Positions 28,291 to 36,472 of a stretch of 64,000 nt of DNA are shown here, in pieces. The position numbers were made by a program, and so were the translations under genes. The stretch's first letter is position 1. The number at the start of each line of letters is the position of its first letter. The DNA comes from Liquorilactobacillus sucicola DSM 21376 = JCM 15457 (GTDB lineage: Bacteria; Bacillota; Bacilli; Lactobacillales; Lactobacillaceae). The DNA lies in assembly GCF_000612445.1 (NCBI RefSeq), contig NZ_BALC01000002.1, positions 1-64,000 on the forward strand, in the 5' to 3' direction. The notes beneath the pieces were generated by a model. It was not told the origin of the DNA, ran no database searches, and saw only the letters and a list, made by a program, of their open reading frames with translations.

Positions 28291-28824
28291 ATGAAAAAAA
28301 ATATTCTTATAGTTGATGCATATAATATGATCGGTAATTGGCCCCAGCTAGACAAGATGAAGAAGGCTGGTCGTCTTGAAGATGCACGCGATATGCTTTT
28401 GCATATTTTGTCTAATTTTAAGAAACAGCGTAGTTACCAGATAATAGTAGTCTTTGATGCAATGTATGTACCTGGATTAGCCAAAAGTTACGATAAGTAT
28501 GGGCTGAAAATAGTGTGGACTGCCGAAGATGAAACAGCCGACAGTTATATTGAGTCACTGGCCGGCAAACTACAAAACCGTCTGACTCAGGTAACTGTAG
28601 CTACAAGTGATCAAGCGGAACAGTGGACCATCTTTTCCCAAGGTGCGATGCGGGTTCCGGCATGGGAATTATACCAAGATATTAAACGTGCGAAAAAAGA
28701 AGTAAAGCAGCAGACGCAAAAATACCAAGACGAAGCCTCTGTTAGAAGGCTGCCATGGGATGAACGGCAATTAAAACGATTAGCCGAGTTGCGTGATGAA
28801 CTGGAACATGATGATCGAGATTGA
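28291..28824 (+). CDS. rae1: NYN-domain ribosome-dependent mRNA endonuclease (Rae1/YacP)
   Basis: The 177-residue protein has the NYN (PIN-like) fold: the first catalytic Asp is in ILIVDAYNMIG, further acidic residues are in VVFDAMY and TAEDETADSYIE, and TSDQAEQW is near residue 107. The B. subtilis homologue enters the ribosomal A site and cleaves specific mRNAs. The C-terminus is charged and helical. It belongs to the cysS-mrnC-rlmB-rae1 operon. sigH, often next in this locus in Firmicutes, is not present before rpmG. Confidence 0.88.
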   Translation: MKKNILIVDAYNMIGNWPQLDKMKKAGRLEDARDMLLHILSNFKKQRSYQIIVVFDAMYVPGLAKSYDKYGLKIVWTAEDETADSYIESLAGKLQNRLTQVTVATSDQAEQWTIFSQGAMRVPAWELYQDIKRAKKEVKQQTQKYQDEASVRRLPWDERQLKRLAELRDELEHDDRD

Positions 28825-28881
28825 CAAGCTTTAAGTTAGCGTGATAGAGTTATGTCTGATAAAGACTAAGGAGTATTGAAG

Positions 28882-29031
28882 ATGGCTCAAAAGAAGATTG
28901 CTTTAGCCTGTACTGTTTGCGGTTCGCGAAATTATACAATTGTCGCAAATCCAAACAGGGTTGAGCGTTTAACAGTGAAGAAGTTTTGCAAATATTGTAA
29001 TAAGCACACAGTGCATAGTGAAACGAGATAG
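28882..29031 (+). CDS. rpmG: 50S ribosomal protein L33
   Basis: A 49-residue basic protein starting [10 protein letters not shown] with ACTAAGGAG upstream. It keeps the zinc-binding Cys pairs CTVCGS and CKYCNKH, so it is the zinc-containing (C+) form of L33. The position before secE-nusG is the conserved one. Confidence 0.95.
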   Translation: MAQKKIALACTVCGSRNYTIVANPNRVERLTVKKFCKYCNKHTVHSETR

Positions 29032-29070
29032 CAAGGTAATTTAACTTTCTTGAACGGAGGTAAGTGATAA

Positions 29071-29238
29071 GTGAAGTTTTTCAGAAGTGTCATTAAGACG
29101 ATGAAAGAAACCAGATGGCCAACAAGAAAAGAGGCTGTGCAGGATACAACAACGGTTATTACGACTGCAATATTTTTTGCAGTTTTCTTTGCAATAGCTG
29201 ATTATGCTGTGCAAGCTGTCATAAAACTACTAGTTTGA
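29071..29238 (+). CDS. secE: Preprotein translocase subunit SecE
   Basis: A 55-residue protein with the single-helix SecE design of Firmicutes: an amphipathic N-terminal helix with KETRWPTRKE (the conserved W-P-T-R/K motif), then one transmembrane helix (about 27-52). It is part of the SecYEG channel. It starts at GTG 29071, with ACGGAGG about 9 bases upstream, between rpmG and nusG. Confidence 0.93.
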   Translation: MKFFRSVIKTMKETRWPTRKEAVQDTTTVITTAIFFAVFFAIADYAVQAVIKLLV

Positions 29239-29285
29239 GTATTGTTTAAGATCATTTTATTAAGTGGGCATATTATTAATTTTTA

Positions 29286-29335
29286 TGCTATACTATCTGT
29301 GTTGAGGAAACTTCGAGTATTCGAGGTTTTTTTAT
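29286..29335 (+). promoter_or_regulatory. Extended -10 promoter and short leader hairpin before nusG
   Basis: TGCTATACT (29286-29294) is an extended -10 box. About 14 bases on, AAACTTCGA pairs with TCGAGGTTT (29308-29329) and is followed by TTTTTTATTTTG. The hairpin resembles a terminator and could attenuate transcription into nusG. Promoter and hairpin are seen; attenuation is inference. Confidence 0.5.
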
Positions 29336-29364
29336 TTTGATTTTTGAAATTAGGAGGGAAAAAA

Positions 29365-29916
29365 GTGGCTGAATCATTTGAGAAGAATTGGTATGTTTTG
29401 CATACTTATTCTGGCTATGAAAATAAGGTAAAAGCGAATCTTGAATCAAGGGCACAATCAATGGGAATGGAAGATTACATTTTCAGAGTTGTTGTTCCTG
29501 AAGAAGAGGAGCATGAAACGACCAAAACAGGTAAAGATAAAGTAGAAAGCAAGAAGACCTTTCCAGGATATGTTCTGGTTGAGATGGTGATGACTGATCA
29601 ATCTTGGTATGTCGCCCGTAACACACCTGGAGTTACCGGATTTGTTGGATCACACGGTGCAGGTAGTAAACCAGCTCCACTGCTTGGTGATGAGGTTGAA
29701 CTGATTTTAAGACGTCTAGGGATGAGTTCGCGGCATGAGGATTTTGATGTAGAAGTTGGGGAATCTGTTAAAATCGTTGAAGGAGCCTTTTCTGGTTTAG
29801 TGGGTAAGATTACAGAAATCGATTCTGAGAAGATGAAATTACGCGTTGATATTGATATGTTTGGACGTGAAACTGCCACTGAGCTTAATTATGATCAGGT
29901 GGATAAGATAGTTTAA
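29365..29916 (+). CDS. nusG: Transcription termination/antitermination factor NusG
   Basis: NusG binds RNA polymerase and affects pausing and termination. The N-terminal NGN domain begins NWYVLHTYSGYENKV and includes FPGYVLVEM and NTPGVTGFVG. The C-terminal KOW domain contains VGESVKIVEGAFSGLVGKI. The product has 183 residues from GTG 29365, which has AGGAGGG 8 bases upstream. Its usual neighbour rplK is displaced by an intervening hydrolase gene. Confidence 0.96.
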   Translation: MAESFEKNWYVLHTYSGYENKVKANLESRAQSMGMEDYIFRVVVPEEEEHETTKTGKDKVESKKTFPGYVLVEMVMTDQSWYVARNTPGVTGFVGSHGAGSKPAPLLGDEVELILRRLGMSSRHEDFDVEVGESVKIVEGAFSGLVGKITEIDSEKMKLRVDIDMFGRETATELNYDQVDKIV

Positions 29917-29918
29917 AA

Positions 29919-30761
29919 ATGAAAAATAAACATTGCATCACTTTGTTATTTTTGTTGGGATGCGGTCTTTTTTTTAGTATAATACGGCGCTACAGGTTGT
30001 TAGCACGTCCTCATAAAAAAGACGTCAAGAAAGTTATTTTTAAAGAACCAGTTTTATTCATTCACGGCTATGCGGGCAACCGTTTTTCTTTTGGACTGAT
30101 GATGAGACGATTTGAGGAAAAGGGCTGGGGCGTTAAATCAGCGGTTGTTAGAGTGGGTGTTAGCGGCAAAATTACAATAATAGGAGATCCTGCGGCTACA
30201 GGAGCCATGATTCAAGTTTTATTTGACGATAATCATGCATCTGTGGTCAAACAGACGCAATGGCTGAAAAAAATTTTGCAGAAACTAGCCCAAGATTTTG
30301 CGATCAAAAAGGTCGACATTATTGCTCATTCGATGGGGGCTGTCTCTGTTTTAAGTTACTTGACTAAGTACGGGAACGAAAAAGCGATGCCGTTAGTTGC
30401 AAAATTGGTAACACTGGGAGCACCATACAATGACACCGAGCCAGGGAAAAACTCTAAAGTGATTGAACAAAGTCCTCTATCCTCTCAAGGACCGCTGCAG
30501 CCATCTGCTATTTATCGTAAATTGAAAAGATGGCGTCACAGGATTTCAACGCAAACTCTGTTCTTAAATATTATTGGAGATATTGACAACGGCAAGTCCG
30601 ATGGGACAGTTTCTGTTTCATCAGCTCGTTCGTTACGTTATCTGCTTGATAAACGAGTGTATAGTGAATTGATAATAAAGGGTAAAAGAGCAACTCATCG
30701 TAAATTGCATGAAAATCATGAAATTGACATGAAAATAAAAAAATTTTTAGTGGCAAGGTGA
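29919..30761 (+). CDS. Membrane-anchored or secreted alpha/beta hydrolase (DUF915-like), inserted between nusG and rplK
   Basis: The 280-residue protein has an N-terminal hydrophobic segment (residues 7-22) acting as signal anchor, the oxyanion-region VLFIHGYAGN (residues 44-53), and the nucleophile elbow AHSMGA (Ser near residue 138). An acidic residue in GDIDNGKSDG and a C-terminal His complete a likely triad. The features agree with the DUF915 alpha/beta-hydrolase family of lactic acid bacteria, possibly esterases. It starts 2 bases after the nusG stop, so it is probably read from the nusG promoter. Substrate and role are unknown. Confidence 0.8.
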   Translation: MKNKHCITLLFLLGCGLFFSIIRRYRLLARPHKKDVKKVIFKEPVLFIHGYAGNRFSFGLMMRRFEEKGWGVKSAVVRVGVSGKITIIGDPAATGAMIQVLFDDNHASVVKQTQWLKKILQKLAQDFAIKKVDIIAHSMGAVSVLSYLTKYGNEKAMPLVAKLVTLGAPYNDTEPGKNSKVIEQSPLSSQGPLQPSAIYRKLKRWRHRISTQTLFLNIIGDIDNGKSDGTVSVSSARSLRYLLDKRVYSELIIKGKRATHRKLHENHEIDMKIKKFLVAR

Positions 30762-30816
30762 CTTGCGATTTCTTTGAGTTCATGATATATTTTTAACGTA
30801 TGTTTTGCATACAAGT

Positions 30817-30853
30817 AGTGGGAGGTCAAATTTAACTGACCATCCGTACCACG
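30817..30853 (+). promoter_or_regulatory. Candidate ribosomal protein L1 binding site before rplK
   Basis: GTGGGAGGTCA (30818-30828) can pair with TGACC...ACCAC (30837-30852), giving two short helices around an asymmetric internal loop. The arrangement GTGGGAGG...ACCAC is the same as in the L1-binding helix of 23S rRNA. L1 represses the L11-L1 operon by binding such mimics in other bacteria. A second copy precedes rplA at 31360. No terminator is visible, so control would be translational. Confidence 0.6.
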
Positions 30854-30878
30854 CACGGACTTTAAGGAGGTATGTACC

Positions 30879-31304
30879 GTGGCTAAAAAAGTAATTAATG
30901 TTGTTAAATTGCAAATTCCTGCAGGTAAGGCAACTCCAGCACCACCAGTTGGACCAGCTTTAGGTCAAGCGGGTATCAACATCATGGGATTCACGAAGGA
31001 ATTTAACGCACGTACAGCTGATCAAGCTGGAATGCTTATCCCTGTTGTTATCACAGTTTTCGAGGACCGTTCATTTGAATTTGTAACGAAAACTCCGCCA
31101 GCTGCAGTTTTGTTGAAAAAAGCTGCTGGTGTAGAACATGGTTCCGGCGAACCTAACACAAACAAGGTTGCTACTGTTAAAAAAGCACAGGTTAAGGAAA
31201 TCGCTGAAACAAAAATGCAAGATCTAAACGCTGCAGATGTTGAAGCTGCAATGCGCATGATTGAAGGAACTGCACGGAGCATGGGCTTTGTTGTAGAAGA
31301 TTAA
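30879..31304 (+). CDS. rplK: 50S ribosomal protein L11
   Basis: A 141-residue protein starting at GTG 30879 with AAGGAGG upstream. [21 protein letters not shown] and [10 protein letters not shown] form the N-terminal domain, and the C-terminal rRNA-binding domain has the usual GTARSMGF ending. L11 forms the GTPase-associated centre with L10-L12 and is the target of thiopeptides and the stringent-factor sensing site. Confidence 0.97.
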   Translation: MAKKVINVVKLQIPAGKATPAPPVGPALGQAGINIMGFTKEFNARTADQAGMLIPVVITVFEDRSFEFVTKTPPAAVLLKKAAGVEHGSGEPNTNKVATVKKAQVKEIAETKMQDLNAADVEAAMRMIEGTARSMGFVVED

Positions 31305-31359
31305 TTCTTCTGCACACCAATGCTTCTCAGTCGGACACTCCACGAAAGTAGATGTGTCA

Positions 31360-31386
31360 AGTGGGAGGTATATCCGTTACACCACA
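31360..31386 (+). promoter_or_regulatory. Candidate ribosomal protein L1 binding site before rplA
   Basis: GTGGGAGG (31361-31368) and ACCAC (31381-31385) can form the same helix-internal loop-helix as the site before rplK, with GGTATATCC as the apical part. It lies 25 bases before the rplA start, where binding by L1 could control its own translation. Confidence 0.6.
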
Positions 31387-31409
31387 TATTGCAAGGAGGA
31401 AAAAACCAA

Positions 31410-32099
31410 ATGGCTAAAAAGGGTAAAAAATATATTGAAGCTTCAAAACAAATTGAAGCAGGTAAGGCATATGGTGCTGAAGAAGCACTTGCCTTAGTTA
31501 AAAAAGTCGATTTTGCTAAGTTTGATGCAACAGTTGAAGTTGCTTACAACTTGAACTTAGATACAAAGCAAGCTGATCAACAATTACGTGGAGCCGTTGT
31601 TTTACCAAATGGAACTGGTAAAGAACAGACTGTTATTGTTTTTGCTAAGGGTCAAAAGGCTAAGGACGCTGAAGCTGCTGGTGCAGACGTTGTTGGTGAT
31701 GATGATTTAGTTGAACGTATCCAATCGGGTTGGTTAGATTTTGATGTTGCAATTGCTACACCAGACATGATGGCTCAAGTGGGACGTTTAGGTCGAGTTT
31801 TAGGACCTAAGGGTTTGATGCCCAACCCTAAGACTGGTACTGTTACGATGGATGTTACAAAGGCTGTTAAAGAATCTAAAGCCGGTAAGGTAACATATCG
31901 GACAGATAAAGCTGGCAATGTACATGTTCCAATCGGAAAAGTTTCATTTGAAGAAAAAGCACTCGTTGAGAACTTTAACACAATTAAAGATGTAATTGTA
32001 AAAGCACGTCCTGCATCGGTTAAGGGACAGTATGTGAAACATGTCTCAGTTGCTTCAACATTTGGACCAAGTGTAACACTTGATGCAACTGCTCTTTAA
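31410..32099 (+). CDS. rplA: 50S ribosomal protein L1
   Basis: A 229-residue protein from ATG 31410 (AAGGAGG upstream), beginning [34 protein letters not shown] is the conserved rRNA-contacting loop, near residue 125-145. L1 forms the mobile L1 stalk and is a translational repressor of the L11-L1 unit in several bacteria; sites resembling its rRNA target precede both genes here. The frame is open further upstream to 31320, but that part has no family similarity. Confidence 0.97.
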   Translation: MAKKGKKYIEASKQIEAGKAYGAEEALALVKKVDFAKFDATVEVAYNLNLDTKQADQQLRGAVVLPNGTGKEQTVIVFAKGQKAKDAEAAGADVVGDDDLVERIQSGWLDFDVAIATPDMMAQVGRLGRVLGPKGLMPNPKTGTVTMDVTKAVKESKAGKVTYRTDKAGNVHVPIGKVSFEEKALVENFNTIKDVIVKARPASVKGQYVKHVSVASTFGPSVTLDATAL

Positions 32100-32169
32100 T
32101 TAAATTCTTAAACAAGCATTGACTTTAGCTGATTTACGTGTTAAATTGGTTAAGGTCAATTTTTTATTA

Positions 32170-32282
32170 TGATTCTACCTAAGACTCAGGTGGCTTGCGC
32201 CTTAATAATACCTGCCGAGGAGTATAAGTATTTTTACTTAGAAACTTTCTCTATGTCTTGGTGGACGTAGGGCTTTTTTATT
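32170..32282 (+). ncRNA. Ribosomal protein L10 leader (autoregulatory RNA) with terminator
   Basis: The 228-base gap before rplJ contains GACTCAGGTGGC and ACCTGCCGAGG, whose complementary AGGTG/CACCT-type arms and CTGCCGAGG element match the L10 leader known upstream of rplJ in Bacilli. It ends in a GC-containing hairpin (CTCTATGTC / GACGTAGGG, 32250-32272) followed by CTTTTTTA, an intrinsic terminator. L10 or the L10-L12 complex would bind and increase termination. Recognition is by pattern; no covariance search was possible. Confidence 0.75.
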
Positions 32283-32327
32283 GTAAAATATCAAAGTTCT
32301 GACACAATGACTGGGAGGTGAATCAAT

Positions 32328-32831
32328 TTGAGTAAAGAAGTTATTGCAAAAAAAGCAGCAGCTGTTGAAGAAGTTGTTGCTAAGTTTAACGAGGCTGTTT
32401 CATGTGTCGTTGTTGATTATCGAGGCTTAACTGTAGAGCAAGTTACTGAATTGCGTAAGCAATTACGTGAGGAAAATGTTGAACTTCGGGTTATCAAAAA
32501 CACATATCTGAAACGTGCAGCTGACAAAGCAGGTTATGAAGGGTTAGATGAAACATTCTCTGGTCCTACTGCAGTTGCCTTCTCTAAGGAAGATGTAGTA
32601 GCACCTGCTCGTATCTTAGCCAAGTTTGCCAAAGACGCAGAAGCTTTGGAAATCAAGGGTGGTATGATCGAAGGCAAGGTTGCTTCATTGGAACAGATCA
32701 ACGAACTTGCAAAATTACCAAGTCGCGAAGGATTGCTTTCAATGTTACTTTCTGTATTGCAAGCACCAGTTCGCAATGTTGCGTATGCTGTTAAAGCTGT
32801 TGCTGACAGCAAAGATGACGATGCAGCATAG
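32328..32831 (+). CDS. rplJ: 50S ribosomal protein L10
   Basis: A 167-residue protein starting at TTG 32328 with GGGAGGTG upstream. [21 protein letters not shown]-type sequence forms the rRNA-binding N-terminal domain, and the C-terminal helix carries the L12 dimer sites. It is the base of the stalk. The leader at 32170 probably regulates it together with rplL, 47 bases downstream. Confidence 0.96.
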   Translation: MSKEVIAKKAAAVEEVVAKFNEAVSCVVVDYRGLTVEQVTELRKQLREENVELRVIKNTYLKRAADKAGYEGLDETFSGPTAVAFSKEDVVAPARILAKFAKDAEALEIKGGMIEGKVASLEQINELAKLPSREGLLSMLLSVLQAPVRNVAYAVKAVADSKDDDAA

Positions 32832-32878
32832 TCCCAAAATAAAGACTGAAAATTTTTTACAAATGGAGGATTTTAAAA

Positions 32879-33247
32879 ATGGCATTAGATACAGAAAAAA
32901 TTATTGCTGATTTAAAAGAAGCAAGTATTCTTGAATTAAACGATTTAGTTAAAGCTATCGAAGACGAATTTGGTGTTTCAGCTGCTGCTCCAGTTGCTGC
33001 TGCCGGTGCTGCTGGTGGAGATGCTGCTGCAGAAAAAGATTCATTTGATGTCGAATTGACTGAATCTGGTGACCAAAAGATCAAGGCCATCAAAGCTGTT
33101 CGTGAGATTACAGGGCTTGGCTTAAAAGATGCTAAGGGCTTAGTTGACAATGTTCCTTCAGTTATCAAGGAAGGCGTTGCTAAGGACGAAGCTGAAGAGC
33201 TTAAGACAAAACTTGAAGCTGTTGGTGGAGTAGTTACTCTTAAATAG
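32879..33247 (+). CDS. rplL: 50S ribosomal protein L7/L12
   Basis: A 122-residue acidic stalk protein: N-terminal dimerisation helix, an Ala/Gly/Pro hinge at residues 37-52 ([11 protein letters not shown]), and the C-terminal factor-binding domain with [20 protein letters not shown]. It recruits translation GTPases. A GGAGG ribosome site precedes it, and a terminator follows at 33299. Confidence 0.97.
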   Translation: MALDTEKIIADLKEASILELNDLVKAIEDEFGVSAAAPVAAAGAAGGDAAAEKDSFDVELTESGDQKIKAIKAVREITGLGLKDAKGLVDNVPSVIKEGVAKDEAEELKTKLEAVGGVVTLK

Positions 33248-33298
33248 TCAAGTATAATAGGCTCAAAATTTATTCTCAAGTTTGAGAATAGTAATTTG

Positions 33299-33340
33299 AA
33301 AGGATGGTAAGGTTTTCTAACTTATCATCCTTTTTCTTTT
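33299..33340 (+). terminator. Terminator after rplL
   Basis: AAAGGATGGTAAG (33299-33311) pairs with CTTATCATCCTTT (33321-33333) and is followed by TTCTTTT. A smaller hairpin (ATTCTCAA/TTGAGAAT) lies just upstream at 33272. Confidence 0.88.
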
Positions 33341-33493
33341 CTAGTCTTTAAAGGTATTAAAACTTTTGCAAAAGTAAAGATTCTGGATAATAGCTTGAAT
33401 TTTTCAGCTGGTGCAAGGATAATGAGCTGGTAAAGGAATGGTAACATTAATATTTGCTGTTATCGCTGGCACTAATTCTTAGAGGAGCGACAA

Positions 33494-33535
33494 ATGGCAG
33501 CCGTTTTTGAACGTGAAGTGGGGGTTTTATGTTAA
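33494..33535 (+). CDS. Possible 13-residue leader peptide overlapping the mprF start
   Basis: An ATG at 33494 with a good ribosome site (AGAGGAG, 6-base spacing) opens a 13-codon frame whose stop (33533-33535) overlaps the mprF start (ATG at 33529) by 7 bases. mprF itself has only a weak GGGGG before its ATG. Translation of the short frame could feed ribosomes into mprF. This is inference from signal strength and overlap. Confidence 0.35.
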   Translation: MAAVFEREVGVLC

Positions 33536-36126
33536 AAATATTAAACAGATTTAAATCTTTTGTGGAGCAAAAGTTAAGTATACTTAAACTGTTATTTTTC
33601 TTCTCAATTTTAATTTTTATCTTTTTTGAAATTGGAAGAATCTTTAAGGGAATTGACTGGTTTCAAGTCAAAAATAGTTTAGCAGAACAGTCAGTGACTT
33701 CTGTAGTTTTGATGTTGGGATTGGGATTTGTTTCCATTATTCCAATGTTGATCTATGATTTTGAGATTATCTCTTTTCTTCCGGGAAAATTTTCAAAGTC
33801 TTATGTTGTAAAAAGTGGATGGATCACCAATACTTTCACTAATATTGCTGGTTTTGGTGGTTTTTTGGGTGCAACATTGCGGGCCAACTTTTATAGCAAA
33901 AATGCTTCAAAAAAACAGGTGCTGTTTGCATTATCAAAGATTGCACTATTTTTACTGGCGGGCCTTTCAATTTATTGCTGGATAGCCTTAATCAGTATTT
34001 TTGGTTTAGGAATTGGTAGAACATTTGCACAATACTGGCTCTGGCTATTTGGTGGTGGTCTTTATTTCCCAATACTGCTGTTTGTGACGCGTATCAGAAA
34101 CAGTTCTTTTTTCAGTGATTTAACGTTGAAAAAAGAGAGCATACTAGTTTTAGGATCTACTTTGGAATGGGGAGCAGCTGGTGGCTTTTTCTTATTTATT
34201 GGTTGGATCATGGGCGTCAATGTTCAGATAGTGGATGTCTTCCCGCTTTACGTTATTGCTTCAATTGTAGGGATTGTCTCAATGATGCCTGGTGGTTTGG
34301 GTTCATTTGATATTTTTATGCTAGTAGGATTGACGAATTTGGGTGTATTGAATGAGACTAGTGTTGTATGGCTTTTGTTTTTCCGTCTCTTTTATTACAT
34401 AGTTCCATTCATTGTTGGGATCATTTTGTTTATCCACGATACAGGAAGAAAAATTAATGCTTTTCTTGATGGCATTCCACGCTCGCTTTTGAGTAAAGTT
34501 GCCCACTTTGTTTTGACAGTGTTTTTGTATACTTCAGGAATATTGATACTGCTTGAATCAACAGTTCCTAACTTTGCTTTTAGCAATTCTTTTTTTGTGA
34601 AGCTATATCCGTATACTTTTCTTTTTCTAAGCCAGATATCAAGTATGGTTTTTGCTTTTTTACTGATTGGAATGGCACGTGGTATTGAATCGAAGGTTAA
34701 ACATGCATTTTGGCCGACTCTGATTCTGCTTTCAGTGGGAATCATTAATACCTTGTGGCGCAGTTTTTCAATTGGAATGACATGTTTTTTGGCATTTGTT
34801 ATGTTGAATGTCGTTTTTTCGCGGAAAGAATTATACCGTAATCATTTTCAATATTCATTTGGAAAACTTTGTTTTGATGGGGTGCTTTTTGCGGGAGTTT
34901 TTGTATTGTACGCAATCGTAGGCGCAATTAATTCAACACAGTATACAATCCATCATGCTGTCCCTGATGCATTATTATTTCCATCAGAAAAGCTCTGGTT
35001 ATCAGGTTTTGTTGGGCTGGTGCTTGCGGCAGTTGCTTTGTTGCTGATGTTTAGATATTTATCGGCTGCAGAAGATAAATTTTCGAAGATAGCAGTTTTT
35101 CCTGAGGAACGAGTCAAGCAGGTAATTACCAACTTTGGGGGAAATGAAACAAGTCATTTAGCTTTTTTACGTGATAAGAACATCTATTTTTATCAAAAAG
35201 ATGGTGAAGATCAATTGTTCTTCATGTACCGTAAAAAGGCAAATAAGCTGATTATTATGGGTGAACCGATCGGCAATCCGGTTTATCTCAAACAGGCTAT
35301 CCTGCAGTTAATGCGTGCTGCTGATAAAGAGGGATATCAATTAACTTTTTATGAAGTAAACAGTCAATTGACACTGATCCTACATGAGTTCGGATTTGAT
35401 TTTATCAAAACCGGTGAAGAAGGCTACGTTAAATTGGCCGACTTTTCATTGTCTGGCAAGAAAAAAAGAGCGCAAAGAGCATTGATGAACAAATTTGAAA
35501 GGGAAGGTTATCAATTTTCATTTGAAAAGCCGCCTTTTTCAGCAGAACAGATGGCTGAATTCAAAAAAATTTCTGACAGCTGGCTCAATGGACAAAATGA
35601 GAAGGGGTTTTCGCTAGGCTTTTTTGATGAATACTATCTTAGTCAGTCACCTATGGCCGTTATTCGTGACTCTAAGCAACGTGCTGTTGCTTTTGCAAGT
35701 ATCATGCCAACAGGAGGAAAGCGAGTCTTATCTGTCGATCTGATGAGGCATTCAAAAGAAGCCCCTTCTGGCATTATGGATAAGATTTTCATTAGTTTGT
35801 TCGAATATGGACAAAAACAAGGTTATGACTACTTTAATATGGGAATGGCTCCATTATCAAATGTTGGCCGCTCTGAGTACAGTTTTATTGAAGAACGTGC
35901 GGCTCATTTGATTTACGAATATGGATATCATTTTTATGGTTTTCAAGGATTGCGTTCCTATAAAAACAAATATGTGACAGAATGGCATTCTAAATATACA
36001 GCCTATCGTAAAAGAAGTTCGGTTCTTATAACGATGTTACAATTAGCTTCAGTTGTTAACCAGAAAAACATGAGCACTCAAAAAAGGAAAAGAACACTTT
36101 TGGTTGCTAATTTCTTTAATAATTGA
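33529..36126 (+). CDS. mprF: Phosphatidylglycerol lysyltransferase/flippase MprF
   Basis: MprF transfers an amino acid, usually lysine, from aminoacyl-tRNA to phosphatidylglycerol and flips the product to the outer leaflet, lowering negative charge and giving resistance to cationic peptides. The 865 residues contain about 14 membrane helices in the first 520, then the soluble aminoacyltransferase domain (DUF2156) from about 530, with FMYRKKANKLIIMGEPIGNP and the ending AYRKRSSV. The ATG at 33529 overlaps a short upstream frame. The gene stands alone between the rpl operon and the nrd operon. Lysine versus alanine specificity cannot be read by eye. Confidence 0.93.
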   Translation: MLKILNRFKSFVEQKLSILKLLFFFSILIFIFFEIGRIFKGIDWFQVKNSLAEQSVTSVVLMLGLGFVSIIPMLIYDFEIISFLPGKFSKSYVVKSGWITNTFTNIAGFGGFLGATLRANFYSKNASKKQVLFALSKIALFLLAGLSIYCWIALISIFGLGIGRTFAQYWLWLFGGGLYFPILLFVTRIRNSSFFSDLTLKKESILVLGSTLEWGAAGGFFLFIGWIMGVNVQIVDVFPLYVIASIVGIVSMMPGGLGSFDIFMLVGLTNLGVLNETSVVWLLFFRLFYYIVPFIVGIILFIHDTGRKINAFLDGIPRSLLSKVAHFVLTVFLYTSGILILLESTVPNFAFSNSFFVKLYPYTFLFLSQISSMVFAFLLIGMARGIESKVKHAFWPTLILLSVGIINTLWRSFSIGMTCFLAFVMLNVVFSRKELYRNHFQYSFGKLCFDGVLFAGVFVLYAIVGAINSTQYTIHHAVPDALLFPSEKLWLSGFVGLVLAAVALLLMFRYLSAAEDKFSKIAVFPEERVKQVITNFGGNETSHLAFLRDKNIYFYQKDGEDQLFFMYRKKANKLIIMGEPIGNPVYLKQAILQLMRAADKEGYQLTFYEVNSQLTLILHEFGFDFIKTGEEGYVKLADFSLSGKKKRAQRALMNKFEREGYQFSFEKPPFSAEQMAEFKKISDSWLNGQNEKGFSLGFFDEYYLSQSPMAVIRDSKQRAVAFASIMPTGGKRVLSVDLMRHSKEAPSGIMDKIFISLFEYGQKQGYDYFNMGMAPLSNVGRSEYSFIEERAAHLIYEYGYHFYGFQGLRSYKNKYVTEWHSKYTAYRKRSSVLITMLQLASVVNQKNMSTQKRKRTLLVANFFNN

Positions 36127-36178
36127 AACGGGTTAGTTCGTATAATGCAAAATAAAACGTACTAAGATTAAACAGTAC

Positions 36179-36341
36179 AAAGTCAGTAATTTTAGTGCTA
36201 ACGTGAAATTACGAACATAGCAAGTGGCGACCTGCTATGAGTAATTCGAGTTAGACGGAGAATTTTGACTCATGGAACACGTTTATACGGAATAAAAAGA
36301 GGAGCTGTGCCAAAAGTTAACTTTTGGCACAGCTCCTCTTA
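36179..36341. repeat. Dispersed intergenic repeat, copy B, with 44-base palindrome
   Basis: This shares AAATTACGAAC, GACGGAGAATTTTG, TCATGGAACACGTTTATACGG and AATAAAAAGAGG with copies A and E. It has an extra small hairpin (CATAGCA/TGCTATG, about 36217-36240) in the middle. The palindrome at 36298-36341 is perfect. Read on the minus strand it is followed by CTTTTTATT and would terminate the nrd operon, whose last gene ends at 36473. The rest of the 36127-36472 gap shows no gene. Confidence 0.85.
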
Positions 36342-36472
36342 GTTATTTAAGACAAACATATTTTGCAATTGAAAATGTTCATTCAATTTTGATTTACTGA
36401 ACTACTTTGTTTGTACTTTTACGTTAATGCACAGATAGCTCCAGTTGATGCTGCTTAAGTAGTACTTGGTAA

